Made by a program: the position numbers and the translations under genes
The notes under the pieces: generated by a model
Databases searched by the model: none
What the model was told of the DNA's origin: nothing
Seen by the model: only the letters and a program-made list of their open reading frames with translations
NCBI RefSeq assembly: GCF_900188375.1
Contig: NZ_FZOO01000002.1
Span: 558,001-622,000 of the forward strand
DNA: 64,000 bases
Reading direction: 5' to 3'
Source: Geodermatophilus pulveris
Lineage (GTDB): Bacteria; Actinomycetota; Actinomycetes; Mycobacteriales; Geodermatophilaceae
Shown here: one piece after another, positions 7,275 to 14,872 of the stretch
Layout: each line of letters starts with the position of its first letter
Position numbering within the stretch: the stretch's first letter is position 1

Positions 7275-8336
7275 TCACAGGAATTGCACGAGCCCGGCCG
7301 ACCAGTAGATGCAGAAGACGAGCGGGAGCGCCAGCGTCAGTCCCGTGGGTCGCGACAGGTTCACCAGCGCCTTCTTCGGCCGGCCACGCGCGCGCGTGTC
7401 GCCAAATCGATTCAGTGCTGCAGGAGCGACGCAGGTCATCCCCTCGATTCGGCGACCGATGGCGACGAGCTCATCGCGCCACTCGAGGATCCAGTAGTAG
7501 GAACTGCCCCACAGGCCAAGCCAGCACACCGAGAGGGCCAGACCGAGCCCAGCCACGGCGGACCCACTGTCGACCATTGCCTTCGATCGGTCCAGGGCCG
7601 CGAAGCCCGCGACGACGAGGATGAACAAGTTCATCCTCGTGACAAACAGGTCGAGATCCTTCTCATAGTGTCGCTGCGCGGAGTCGTACGAACGCCAGAG
7701 ACTCTCGATCCGCTGCTGCGAGGACACCGCGGTCGTTTCCGCGGGGCGAGATCCCTCGGTCGCGTCGTGTACAGCGTCGAGACTCCGCGGGGAGTGCGAC
7801 CGCGCTCTCCAGTCCTCAGCAGCCTGCACGGAGAGCTGAACGACATGGCTGGACGGGCGCCCGCTGTCGACCGGTTCAAACAGCTCGTGGTCGGGTCGAT
7901 AGTCGGTCAGTAACCCATAGACACGCTTGCCCGCCTTCAAGGCGATGTTGGTCTCAATTCGAGTGCCCTCGTTGTCGCCCACCGAGATCAGCGCCTCACT
8001 GGCCCCCACGACCGCGAAGTTCCGCGCCTCGCCCAACCCAGTGGGGATGATTCTTGTGAGGAATGCGTTTCCTTCCCGGCGCTCCAGGGACGGCAGAAAT
8101 CCATAGGCGCGCCCGCCCATACAGCGCGCTCCTCTGGCTGCGGCGAGCATGACGCCACCCTTGCCGCCGTTGACCACCGTTGCGCCGACTCTTGCAAGTT
8201 CCTCACCGATCCGCTGGGCGACGTCGAAGACCGCGGAGTCAACCGCAGAGTCCCCAGGTCCGATGACACCGACCCAAGGTTCCTCCGCATACTGCCTCGT
8301 TCGCTGACGACGTCCTCTCTCAAGGAAGCCGAGCAT
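7275..8336 (-). CDS. SLOG (LOG-like Rossmann) domain fused to C-terminal membrane helices
   Basis: A 353-residue protein. Residues of about 20-145 form a SLOG/LOG-like nucleotide-binding fold: WVGVIGPGDS at the first strand, VNGGKGGVMLAAARGA at the phosphate loop, and GDNEGTRIETNIALKAGKRV near the end. A linker with many charged residues follows. Then come a pair of hydrophobic helices (about 230-250 and 258-281, rich in Trp/Tyr) and a last helix at 331-352. SLOG-membrane fusions have been proposed as nucleotide-signal-triggered membrane effectors in conflict systems; this assignment is inference. ATG 8336 follows an AAAGAGG. The gene stands alone, with lower GC and less biased codons than its neighbours, between repeat copy 3 and the intact oxidoreductase, which fits recent acquisition. 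Confidence 0.8.
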   Translation of the reverse strand: MLGFLERGRRQRTRQYAEEPWVGVIGPGDSAVDSAVFDVAQRIGEELARVGATVVNGGKGGVMLAAARGARCMGGRAYGFLPSLERREGNAFLTRIIPTGLGEARNFAVVGASEALISVGDNEGTRIETNIALKAGKRVYGLLTDYRPDHELFEPVDSGRPSSHVVQLSVQAAEDWRARSHSPRSLDAVHDATEGSRPAETTAVSSQQRIESLWRSYDSAQRHYEKDLDLFVTRMNLFILVVAGFAALDRSKAMVDSGSAVAGLGLALSVCWLGLWGSSYYWILEWRDELVAIGRRIEGMTCVAPAALNRFGDTRARGRPKKALVNLSRPTGLTLALPLVFCIYWSAGLVQFL

Positions 8337-8698
8337 GGTGGACACCTCTTTCCAGTCGCATGTCAGGCGATGTGGCGTGGGCTCCCGCTGCGGACCTGCC
8401 GCCGAGAGTGGGCGGCGGTCGCCGGTCCGACACCGAGGTCCGGGGGTAACGACCAACCCGAGGGCCAGCCGGTATGGGGACCACGAGCGATGATCCGTGA
8501 CGGCTCCGCCTGCTCGACGGTTGCCTTGCCGTGGGCGCCGCTACGGCTCAGTCCATCTCACCGTGCGACTCCACGACCCATGCGGTGCAGCCTCACCGTC
8601 ACTGCGGAGATCCGCGGACGGGAACGTCTCCTCAGCTTCCAGGCAGGAGACTCCGCCGCCGAGACGGGGTTCTCCCCGCCGCACCTAGGCTCACGTAC
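8337..8698 (+). promoter_or_regulatory. Upstream region of the intact oxidoreductase, leaderless -10 at 8686-8691
   Basis: This 362-base stretch has no convincing gene. At its right end TAGGCT (8686-8691) sits seven bases before the oxidoreductase ATG, so transcription probably starts at the start codon. The same hexamer and spacing, with one or two changes, precede repeat copies 2 and 3. No clear -35 is visible. The left part must also hold the promoter of the minus-strand SLOG gene, which I could not pinpoint. Confidence 0.55.
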
Positions 8699-9670
8699 AT
8701 GCGCGCTGTGCAGATCACCCGCTTCGGCGGCCCCGAGGTCATGGACCTCGTCGACCTGCCCGACCCGGTCCCCGCCGACGGGCAGCAGCTGTTCGACGTC
8801 TCCACGGCCGGCGTGAACTTCGCAGACACCCACCAGACCGAGGACAGCTACCTGGCCCCGCAGCAGCTGCCGCTGGTGCCCGGTGCGGAGTTCGTCGGGA
8901 CGCTGGCCGGGGGCGGCCCGCGGGTGGTCGGCCTGCTCGACGGCGGCGGCTACGCGCAGCGCGTCGCAGCGCACCCGCGGCTGACCTGGCAGGTGCCCGA
9001 GGGGGTGAGCGACGAGCAGGCGCTGGCCGTCGTCCTGCAGGGGGCCACCGCTTACCACCTGCTGCGCACCAGCGCACACCTGGCCGCCGGGGAGACCGTC
9101 GTCGTCATCGCCGGCGCCGGCGGGGTCGGTTCGCTGGCCGTGCAGCTGGCCCGCCGCTGGGGCGCGGGGCGGGTGATCGCCACCGCGTCCAGCCCGGAGA
9201 AGCGCGAGCTGGCCCAGCAGCTCGGCGCGGACGCCGCGGTGGACCCCGCGCTGGCCGACGGCGACCCGAGGACCTTCACCGCCGCGCTGCGCGAGGCCAA
9301 CGGCGGCCGGCCGGTCGACGTCGTCCTGGAGATGACCGGCGGCGACGTCTTCACCGGTTCCGTGGCCGCGCTGGCCCCGTTCGGCCGGGTGGTCACCTAC
9401 GGGATGGCCGCCCGCCAGGAGACCGCCCTCGTCGCCCCGGGGATGCTGCTGCAGAAGAGCCGCGCGGTCGTGGGCTTCTGGCTGGCGCACTGCATGGCCC
9501 GCCCGGCGATGCTGGACGACGCCATGGCCGAGCTGCTGCCGCTGGTCGCCGACGGCGCGCTGCGGCCGGTGGTCGGCGGGCGCTACCCGCTGACCGCCGT
9601 CCGCGAGGCGCACCAGGACCTGCTGGCCCGCCGCACCACCGGCAAGCTCGTCCTCGACCCCGCCCGCTGA
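8699..9670 (+). CDS. NADPH:quinone oxidoreductase-type MDR protein (intact copy)
   Basis: A 323-residue zinc-independent medium-chain reductase. The N-terminal GroES-like half starts MRAVQITRFGGPEVMDLVD. The coenzyme half has IAGAGGVGSLAVQLARRWGA (AxxGxG-type Rossmann loop) and ATASSPEKRELAQQLGADAA. No catalytic-zinc Cys/His set is present, as expected for QOR relatives, which reduce quinones or enones with NADPH. The start follows a leaderless-type promoter. This is the only full-length copy; its first 45 codons are repeated in truncated form at 1359, 2832 and 6983. It converges on the VWA gene. Confidence 0.93.
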   Translation: MRAVQITRFGGPEVMDLVDLPDPVPADGQQLFDVSTAGVNFADTHQTEDSYLAPQQLPLVPGAEFVGTLAGGGPRVVGLLDGGGYAQRVAAHPRLTWQVPEGVSDEQALAVVLQGATAYHLLRTSAHLAAGETVVVIAGAGGVGSLAVQLARRWGAGRVIATASSPEKRELAQQLGADAAVDPALADGDPRTFTAALREANGGRPVDVVLEMTGGDVFTGSVAALAPFGRVVTYGMAARQETALVAPGMLLQKSRAVVGFWLAHCMARPAMLDDAMAELLPLVADGALRPVVGGRYPLTAVREAHQDLLARRTTGKLVLDPAR

Positions 9671-9738
9671 GGCACCGTTCCGCTCCGGGCCGCCCCGCGG
9701 CGCTCGGCGCGGTACGCACGAGGTGTCCCGGGGGACCC

Positions 9739-9768
9739 GTGCCCTGCCCAGCACGGTGGGCAGAGCAC
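9739..9768. terminator. Hairpin between convergent oxidoreductase and VWA genes
   Basis: Twelve-base arms (GTGCCCTGCCCA and TGGGCAGAGCAC, one mismatch) enclose a six-base loop. Position between two convergent stops suggests a bidirectional terminator. No T-tract is present, as is common in GC-rich actinobacteria. Confidence 0.6.
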
Positions 9769-9809
9769 GAGCATCCCGGCAGGTGCGCCTGCCACCAGAG
9801 GTGGCACCG

Positions 9810-10766
9810 TCACAGCAGGCGGTTGGTCCAGAGCAGGCTGAGGACGACGCCGAGCAGCGCCAGCAGCACCCCGCCGCGGACGAACCAGTAGCTGACGTCG
9901 CGCGGCTCGGTGGTGTAGCCGATCTGGCTGCCGAGGTCCTGGTAGACCTCCTCGAGCTCGGCGGCGCTGACCGCCTGGCTGTAGCTGCCGCCGGTCTGCT
10001 CGGCGATGTTCTCCAGCGTCGCGCGGTCCACCGGCACCGGCACCCGCTCGCCGTCGAGGTCGAGCGTGCCGTAGTCGGTGCCGAAGGCGATGGTGGAGAC
10101 CGGGATGCCGGCGTCCAGGGCGGCGTCCACCGCCTGGGTGTCGGGGCGGCCCACGGTGTTGTACCCGTCGGAGAGCAGCACGATCCGCGCCGGCGGCACC
10201 TCCTCGCCCTCGGCGTCCAGCGAGGTCTGGAAGTTCTCGATCGCGGTCAGCGAGGTGAACACCGCCTCGCCGATCGCCGTCGACTCGGCCAGCTCGAGGT
10301 TGTCGATCGCGGCGCGCACCTGGGCGCGGTCGGTCGTCGGGGTGACCACCGTGGTCGCCGTCCCGGCGAAGGACACCAGGCCGAGGTTGATCCGCTCGGG
10401 CAGCACGTCGACGAACTCCTTGGCCGCCACCTGCATCGCCTCGAACCGGCTGGGCTCGATGTCGGTGGCCTGCATCGACAGCGACACGTCGACGGTCATG
10501 ATCACCGTCGCCTGCTCCCGCGGTACCCGCACCTCGGTGCTGGGCACGGCCAGCGAGACGACCAGCGCGGCCAGCGCCAGCGCGACCAGCCCGAACGCCA
10601 GGTGCCGCCGCCAGCCCGGGCGGCGGGGCACCAGCGTGCCGAGCAGCGCGACGTTGGTGAACCGCGCCGCGTAGGCCGTGCGGCGCCACTGCAGCACCAC
10701 GTACAACGCCACCAGCGCGACGACGGCGAGCAGGCCGAGCAGCCACCACGGGGCCTGGAAGGTCAT
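9810..10766 (-). CDS. VWA-domain membrane protein (BatA-like)
   Basis: A 318-residue protein with two N-terminal helices (about residues 6-24 and 55-75), a von Willebrand A domain, and a C-terminal helix near the end. The metal-ion (MIDAS) motif DVSLS follows VIMTVD around residue 93, and LLSDGYNTVG is the later conserved strand. It is the third gene of the MoxR-DUF58-VWA unit. Its ATG overlaps the DUF58 stop (ATGA), indicating tight coupling. Such units are thought to act as MoxR chaperone-like systems at the membrane; the client is unknown. Confidence 0.9.
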   Translation of the reverse strand: MTFQAPWWLLGLLAVVALVALYVVLQWRRTAYAARFTNVALLGTLVPRRPGWRRHLAFGLVALALAALVVSLAVPSTEVRVPREQATVIMTVDVSLSMQATDIEPSRFEAMQVAAKEFVDVLPERINLGLVSFAGTATTVVTPTTDRAQVRAAIDNLELAESTAIGEAVFTSLTAIENFQTSLDAEGEEVPPARIVLLSDGYNTVGRPDTQAVDAALDAGIPVSTIAFGTDYGTLDLDGERVPVPVDRATLENIAEQTGGSYSQAVSAAELEEVYQDLGSQIGYTTEPRDVSYWFVRGGVLLALLGVVLSLLWTNRLL

Positions 10767-11764
10767 CGGGACGCCCCCCCGGAACCGGCCCGCCGACGGT
10801 CGGCGACGAAGCGGACCACGTCCATGAGCCAGTCGCGGTCGGTGCGCAGCTGCAGGTGCCCGGCACCGGCGCGGCGCAGCGCGGCCGCGATCGCCCGCCG
10901 CTGGGCCGCGGCGCCCTCGGCGAACCGGGCGCGGAACGCGGCGTCCCCGGTCGGCACCTCCAGCGTCTGCCCCGACTCCGGGTCGACGACGGTGAGCAGG
11001 CCGACGTCGGGCAGCTCCAGCTCCCGCGGGTCGACCACCTCGATGGCCAGCAGCTCGTGCCGGGCCCGCAGGCCGCGCAGGGGGCGCTCCCAGTCCGGGC
11101 CGCCCCCGGCGTCGGAGCCCAGGAAGTCCGACACGACGACGACCAGCCCGCGGCGGCGCGGCGGCCGGCGCAGCGACTCCAGCGCGGCGGCCAGGTCGCC
11201 CCGGCGCCCGCCGGCCGCCCGCGGCGTGGCCACGACCCCGCGCAGCAGCCGGTCGGCGGCCAGCCGACCGGCCGTCGCCGGGTACCGGTCCACCCGCTCC
11301 CCGGTGGTGACCACGGCGCCCAGCCGGTTGCCGCCGCGGATGGTGAGGTGGCTGACCGCCGCCAGCCCCGCGACGGCCAGGTCGCGCTTGGTGCAGTTCG
11401 CGGTGCCGAAGTCCAGGCTGGCCGACAGGTCGACCACCGCCCAGGTCTCCAGCTCGCGGTCGGCGATCGTCTCGCGCACGTGCGGCACCTGGGTGCGGGC
11501 GGTCACCGGCCAGTCCATCCGCCGGACGTCGTCCCCCGGGTGGTAGGTGCGCGAGTCGCCGGCCTCGCTGCCCGACCCGGGCACCAGCCCCAGGTGGTCG
11601 CCCTGCAGCAGGCCGTCCAGGCGGCGCCGCACGGTGAGCTCGAGGCGTTGCAGCAGCACGTCGGAGGGGCCCTCGCCGACGTGCGGCGGCGCCCCGGCGG
11701 CGTCCGGGACGGGCGCGGCCGGGTCCGGGACGGTCGCCCGGCGGGAGCGGCGACGCAGGATCAC
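10763..11764 (-). CDS. DUF58 domain protein
   Basis: A 333-residue protein. The hallmark DUF58 segment SRTYHPGDDVRRMDWPVTAR lies near residue 80, followed by a VWA-like fold (WAVVDLSASLDFG, LVVVVSDFLGSD). DUF58 proteins regularly sit between a MoxR ATPase and VWA proteins. GTG 11764 overlaps the MoxR stop as GTGA, and its own stop overlaps the VWA start. The first 45 residues are Pro/Ala-rich and probably disordered. Confidence 0.9.
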   Translation of the reverse strand: MILRRRSRRATVPDPAAPVPDAAGAPPHVGEGPSDVLLQRLELTVRRRLDGLLQGDHLGLVPGSGSEAGDSRTYHPGDDVRRMDWPVTARTQVPHVRETIADRELETWAVVDLSASLDFGTANCTKRDLAVAGLAAVSHLTIRGGNRLGAVVTTGERVDRYPATAGRLAADRLLRGVVATPRAAGGRRGDLAAALESLRRPPRRRGLVVVVSDFLGSDAGGGPDWERPLRGLRARHELLAIEVVDPRELELPDVGLLTVVDPESGQTLEVPTGDAAFRARFAEGAAAQRRAIAAALRRAGAGHLQLRTDRDWLMDVVRFVADRRRAGSGGASR

Positions 11765-13065
11765 GCCGGCGCGGGCCCGCGGTCGCCGTCCGCGGCCCCG
11801 TCGGGGCGCCCCTGCGGCGGCGGGCCGGACGGCCCGGCGAACGGCCCACCGGGCTGGCCGGGGGCGGGCCGGCCGGGGCCGAACTGGCCGTACTGCTGCC
11901 CACCCGGGGCGCCGTACGGCGGGCCGAACTGCGGCGACCCGGGAGGGGGCCCGCCGAAGGGCCCGCCGAAGGGCCCGCCGAACGGCGCGGGGGGCGGGAC
12001 CGACGGCCCGCCGGGTCCGGCCGGGCCGAAGCCGTCCGAGCGCTGGCGGGGCGCCACCTGGGGCAGGGGCACGGTCTGCAGGATCCGCCGGACCACGTGG
12101 TCGGCGGGCACGCCGTCGGCCAGCGCGTCGTAGGAGAGCACCAGCCGGTGGCGCAGCACGTCGGCGGTGACGTCGAGGACGTCCTGCGGCAGCACGTAGT
12201 CGCGGCCCCGCACCAGCGCCAGCGCCCGCCCGGCGGCGATCAGCCCGAGGGAGGCCCGCGGGCTGGCGCCGTAGGAGACCCAGGAGGCGACGTCCTCCAT
12301 GCCGTGCTCGCGCGGGACGCGGGTGGCGATGACCAGCCGGACGACGTAGTCCACCAGCGCGTGGTGCACGAACACCTGCGAGGCGGTGCGCTGCATGCGC
12401 ACCAGGTCGTCGGGGCCCAGCACGGTCTCCGCGACCGGCGGGTTGGCGCCCATCCGGTAGATGATCTCGCGCTCCTCCTCCGGGCTCGGGTAGTCGACGA
12501 GCACCTTCATGAGGAACCGGTCGCGCTGGGCCTCCGGCAGCGGGTAGACGCCCTCGGACTCGATCGGGTTCTGGGTGGCCAGCACGAGGAAGGGGTCCGG
12601 CAGCGGGTGGGTCACCCCGCCGATGGACACCTGCCGCTCGGCCATCACCTCCAGCAGGGCGGACTGCACCTTGGCCGGGGCGCGGTTGATCTCGTCGGTG
12701 AGCACGAAGTTGGCGAAGACGGGGCCGAGCTCGGTGTCGAAGGCGTCCTGCCCGGCCTTGTAGATGCGGGTGCCGATGATGTCGGCCGGCACCAGGTCGG
12801 GGGTGAACTGCAGGCGGGCGAAGCGCCCGCCGACGACGGTGGCCAGCGTCTCGACGGCGAGGGTCTTCGCGACGCCGGGGACGCCCTCGAGCAGCACGTG
12901 CCCGCGGGCCAGCAGGGAGACCAGCATCCGCTCGACCAGCCGGTCCTGGCCGACGATGACCCGCTTGATCTCGAAGAGCACGCGCTCCAGCCGGGCGGCG
13001 TCGACCGACGGCGGGACCGGCTGGCCGGCGGACTGCTCGAGCGAGGTGCTGGCGGCGCTGCTCAC
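11761..13065 (-). CDS. MoxR-family AAA+ ATPase with Gly/Pro-rich tail
   Basis: A 434-residue AAA+ protein. The Walker A motif is GVPGVAKT (about 60-67), and Walker B is in FVLTDEINRAP. The sensor 1 region ATQNPIESEGVYPLPEAQRD and the C-terminal AAA lid are present through about residue 340. The last 90 residues are low-complexity, including three FGGP-type repeats, Gln/Tyr and Pro/Gly. That tail is longer than in typical MoxR proteins of about 330 residues. GTG 13065 follows AGGGAG. First gene of the three-gene unit with DUF58 and VWA; the products are expected to work together on protein complexes at the membrane. Confidence 0.92.
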   Translation of the reverse strand: MSSAASTSLEQSAGQPVPPSVDAARLERVLFEIKRVIVGQDRLVERMLVSLLARGHVLLEGVPGVAKTLAVETLATVVGGRFARLQFTPDLVPADIIGTRIYKAGQDAFDTELGPVFANFVLTDEINRAPAKVQSALLEVMAERQVSIGGVTHPLPDPFLVLATQNPIESEGVYPLPEAQRDRFLMKVLVDYPSPEEEREIIYRMGANPPVAETVLGPDDLVRMQRTASQVFVHHALVDYVVRLVIATRVPREHGMEDVASWVSYGASPRASLGLIAAGRALALVRGRDYVLPQDVLDVTADVLRHRLVLSYDALADGVPADHVVRRILQTVPLPQVAPRQRSDGFGPAGPGGPSVPPPAPFGGPFGGPFGGPPPGSPQFGPPYGAPGGQQYGQFGPGRPAPGQPGGPFAGPSGPPPQGRPDGAADGDRGPAPA

Positions 13066-13304
13066 GGAACTCCCTGGTCGTGCCGGTCCGCGGCCTCGGG
13101 TCCCGGGGGCTGGCTCCGGGGGTCCTGAGAGGCCGGCGACGGACGGCGGTGCCCGTCCCGGCCAGTGTCCTACACGGAGCCGGACGGCAGCCGGCGCGCA
13201 CGCAAGCGGACCGACCGATCACGGGGGGTTGCAGACGCGGGGTGTCGCACGGTCGGGGGCGCACATCTGCCCGTGACCTGCGCCGACTGCTAACCTCGCA
13301 CCTG

Positions 13305-13336
13305 CGTCGGGCAGCTCCCCCCGTGGCTGCCCGACG
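13305..13336 (-). terminator. Terminator hairpin after the NlpC/P60 gene
   Basis: Perfect 11-base arms (CGTCGGGCAGC and GCTGCCCGACG) with a 10-base loop lie about 20 bases beyond the stop of the minus-strand hydrolase gene. The remainder of the gap up to 13065 must carry the promoter of the MoxR operon, but no clear -10 box could be chosen. Confidence 0.65.
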
Positions 13337-13357
13337 CCCCGACCTCCGACTCCCCGG

Positions 13358-14719
13358 CTACCCGGTGGGTCGCACGGCGCCGTAGTAGTGCCGGCCGAAC
13401 CACATCGCCGAGGTGCGCACGACGTCGCCGCTCTGCGGGGCGTGCACGACCTGGCCGCCGCCGACGTAGAGCGCCACGTGGTAGATCGACGTGTGGTCCG
13501 CGGTCTGGCCCCAGAACACCAGGTCGCCCGGCCGCAGGTCGGCGGCGGCCACGGTCTGGTGCCGGAAGCGCCAGAACTGCTCGCGGCTGGTGCCGCCGAT
13601 CCGGATGCCGGCCCGCGCGTAGGCGTACTCGGTCAGCCCCGAGCAGTCGAAGCCGTGGACGTCGGTGTCCGGCGGGATGCCGAACGAGGGCCCGGTGCTG
13701 CCGCCGCCGCCCCAGCTGTAGGGCAGCCCGCGCTGGCTCTCCGCCGCCGCGACCGCGGTCGCCACCGCCGAGGCCAGGGGCGCGCCGGCCGTGGTCCCGG
13801 TGCCGGTCGGCGGGCGGCTGCCGGTGGACCCGCCGGACGACGGCGGCCGGGTGGCCGCCGGGCCGCCCGGCGGGGCCGCGGGGGCCGGCGACCGGCTGCC
13901 GGCCTGCGACGAGCCGGGCGCCGGTGCGGCGGTCCGCGCCGCCGCGGTGGCCGCGGCACGGGCGGCGGCCGCGGCCTGCGCGCCCTCGGCACCGAGGAGC
14001 AGCGCCTCCGCCTCGGCCAGCTCGACCTCCAGCACCTGGCGCCGGTCGGCCAGCTCGGCGGCCTGGGCGCGCGCGGAGACCTCCAGGGACTGCGCCCGGG
14101 CCAGCGACCCGGCGGCCGCGGCCTCGGCCTCGTCGGCGGCCTGCACGGCGACCCGCGCGGCGTCGGAGGCCGCGGCGGCCTGCCGCTCCAGGACGGTCAG
14201 CTCCGTGAGGACGTCCACCCGGTGGCTGCCCGCGGCGTGCAGCAGCGCTGCCCGCTCCACCAGCTGGGCCGGGCCCTCCGCGCTGACCAGCGCGGCCGCA
14301 CCCGGGGCGGTGCTGCCCTGCATGTAGCTCGACCGCGCGAAGGCGACCACCTGCGCCCGGCCGCGGGCCAGCTCGGCGGCGGCCCGCTCGGCGGCCGAGG
14401 CCGCGGCGTCGGCCGCCGCCCGGGCCCCCTGCTGGGCGGCCCGGCGCACCTCGTACTCCTGCAGCGCGATCTGCGCGCCGCGCCGGGCGGCGTCCACCCG
14501 GCCCTGGGCCTGGGCCAGCTGCGCGCCGATCTCGGCCACGCGGGCGGCCGCGGCGTCCCGCCCGGCCTGGGCCTCGGCGACCGGGGTGTCTCCCGGGGCG
14601 GCCAGCGCCGGCCCCGGGACGAGGACCGCGACGACGAGCGCGGTCACCGCCGTCCCGGCCCCGCGCACCAGCCAGCCGCGGCTGCCGCCCCGGCCGTCCC
14701 GCCCGTCCGTCCGTCCCAC
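13358..14719 (-). CDS. NlpC/P60 peptidoglycan endopeptidase (RipA/RipC-like)
   Basis: A 453-residue secreted hydrolase. An Arg-rich n-region and a hydrophobic core end in PGPALA (signal peptide, about residues 1-40). A long Ala-rich coiled-coil domain (about 45-275) and a Pro/Ser/Thr linker follow, then the NlpC/P60 domain. The catalytic Cys is in GFDCSGLTEYAYA, the His in SIYHVALYVGGG, and the third polar residue in VVHAPQSG. Family members cut the D-Glu-mDAP bond in the stem peptide during division. GTG 14719 is selected because GAGGGG lies about eight bases upstream; a GTG at 14728 is also possible. Monocistronic. Confidence 0.9.
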   Translation of the reverse strand: MGRTDGRDGRGGSRGWLVRGAGTAVTALVVAVLVPGPALAAPGDTPVAEAQAGRDAAAARVAEIGAQLAQAQGRVDAARRGAQIALQEYEVRRAAQQGARAAADAAASAAERAAAELARGRAQVVAFARSSYMQGSTAPGAAALVSAEGPAQLVERAALLHAAGSHRVDVLTELTVLERQAAAASDAARVAVQAADEAEAAAAGSLARAQSLEVSARAQAAELADRRQVLEVELAEAEALLLGAEGAQAAAAARAAATAAARTAAPAPGSSQAGSRSPAPAAPPGGPAATRPPSSGGSTGSRPPTGTGTTAGAPLASAVATAVAAAESQRGLPYSWGGGGSTGPSFGIPPDTDVHGFDCSGLTEYAYARAGIRIGGTSREQFWRFRHQTVAAADLRPGDLVFWGQTADHTSIYHVALYVGGGQVVHAPQSGDVVRTSAMWFGRHYYGAVRPTG

Positions 14720-14872
14720 GTGCCGCACCCCTCGTCGACCCGGCGCCCGGAGGCACACTGCGGTGCCGGATCGACGGGCGGGAGGCGGGGCTTGAGCGGG
14801 GGCTCACCCGTTCAGGGGACGTCGGGGAGTCGACGGCGCCGTCCGCCCGCGACGGTGGGACGGGTCGCCGCC

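Noticed and set aside
1-9700. Integrase, transposase or insertion-sequence ends in the accessory region
   Set aside because: I looked for recombinase-like proteins and terminal inverted repeats around the cargo blocks and found none; the blocks are bordered only by the oxidoreductase fragments.
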